Part shown: one piece after another, positions 25,008 through 25,337 of the stretch | Layout: the number at the start of each line of letters is the position of its first letter | How positions within the stretch are numbered: position 1 is the stretch's first letter | From: Gemmatimonadota bacterium | GTDB lineage: Bacteria; ARS69 | DNA length: 25,337 bases | Assembly: GCA_030747075.1 (NCBI GenBank) | Contig: JASLLL010000035.1 | Location: 1-25,337, forward strand | Reading direction: 5' to 3' | Notes under the pieces: model-generated | What the model was told of the DNA's origin: nothing | The model's database searches: none | The model's input: the letters and a program-made list of their open reading frames with translations, nothing else | Position numbers and translations under genes: made by a program

Positions 25008-25337
25008 TCAGTAGTACTCCCGGATGTAGTCGTAGGCACGACCAAACAAGTCGGCATCTGAATGCAGCTGGTACTTGAAGAGGGTCTTCCGCAGCACCTT
25101 CTTCACCTCGCGCTCTCCAGCGTGGGTCGCCTGCCAGCCATCGAAGCGCACGTGTCGAACGATCTCATCGATGTCGTTGACCACGCGCTCCACGATGATT
25201 GGCGTCTCTTCGCTCTTCGCTGATTCGAGGAGCTCAGTCAGAGCGGCCTTACCGCGTTCTTCCTGCTCGATCGGGGGGGAGGCGTGTTCAGTTGCGACCA
25301 CATCCTTGGCAAGCTCGAGCAGCTCCTTCAGGAAGTC
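25008..25337 (-). CDS. hsdR: type I restriction enzyme R subunit, C-terminal end (partial, cut by right edge)
   Basis: The frame is open from the right edge (DFLKELLELAKD...) to a TGA at 25008, giving about 109 visible residues. The pattern IIVERVVNDIDEIVRHVRF, then GWQATHAGEREVKKVLRKTL and the ending DADLFGRAYDYIREYY is the conserved C-terminus of one HsdR subfamily. The ATP-dependent translocase and nuclease domains would lie beyond position 25337. An internal GTG at 25301 is not the start. It is the upstream partner of the orphan HsdR fragment, in the same reading frame. Cognate hsdM and hsdS are not in the window. Confidence 0.8.
   Translation of the reverse strand, partial: DFLKELLELAKDVVATEHASPPIEQEERGKAALTELLESAKSEETPIIVERVVNDIDEIVRHVRFDGWQATHAGEREVKKVLRKTLFKYQLHSDADLFGRAYDYIREYY

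Noticed and set aside
24629-25057. 142-aa Ser/Thr/Arg-rich minus-strand frame
   Set aside because: It is an out-of-frame shadow of the HsdR fragment, crossing the CTGGAG repeat as poly-Ser.

Overview
The window looks like chromosomal DNA from a GC-rich, diderm (outer-membrane-bearing) bacterium, probably an uncultured lineage. Two genes encode predicted outer-membrane beta-barrels. A secreted metallopeptidase ends in a FlgD/T9SS-like C-terminal domain of the kind common in the FCB superphylum and relatives such as Candidatus Eisenbacteria. The phylum is an inference; the 16S gene present here would settle it.

Layout. Positions 1-3140 hold a minus-strand rRNA operon: promoter, boxA, 16S, tRNA-Ile(GAT), tRNA-Ala(TGC), a second boxA, and the 5' part of 23S, which runs off the left edge. 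Next come tyrS (minus), then on the plus strand a secreted M14 carboxypeptidase, a class A penicillin-binding protein, and the ribosomal protein genes rpmG and rpmB. Positions 9662-17445 hold one tightly overlapped minus-strand operon, alr-deoB-cdd-rpiB-deoC-deoA-(SGNH/TPR protein). Then come mazG (plus), a minus-strand serS-DUF1844-barrel operon, a porin-like gene with its own terminator, and a plus-strand pair fabI-uracil-DNA glycosylase preceded by an 11-codon leader ORF. The right end (about 24100-25337) is different in character. A G-homopolymer block is followed by the C-terminal parts of two different type I restriction HsdR proteins, in tandem in one frame and separated by a single stop codon.

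Main biological signal. The central operon encodes deoxynucleoside catabolism. Cdd deaminates (deoxy)cytidine, DeoA phosphorolyses pyrimidine nucleosides, DeoB moves phosphate from C1 to C5, DeoC splits deoxyribose-5-phosphate to acetaldehyde and glyceraldehyde-3-phosphate, and an RpiB-family isomerase would handle the ribose branch. DeoC and the RpiB homologue, which are unrelated in fold, both start with the same kind of short amphipathic helix (pattern LVA....(E/R)VV) followed by a Pro/Ala-rich linker. This is the architecture of encapsulation peptides that target enzymes into bacterial microcompartments, and DERA plus an RpiB-like isomerase is the enzyme pair known from sugar-phosphate-utilising (SPU) microcompartments. 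No shell-protein gene is in this window, so the compartment, if it exists, must be encoded elsewhere. The RpiB homologue also has Asp where the usual catalytic Cys lies.

Limits. All functions come from reading motifs in translated sequence. No database search, folding or promoter scoring was run, and promoter calls are by eye.
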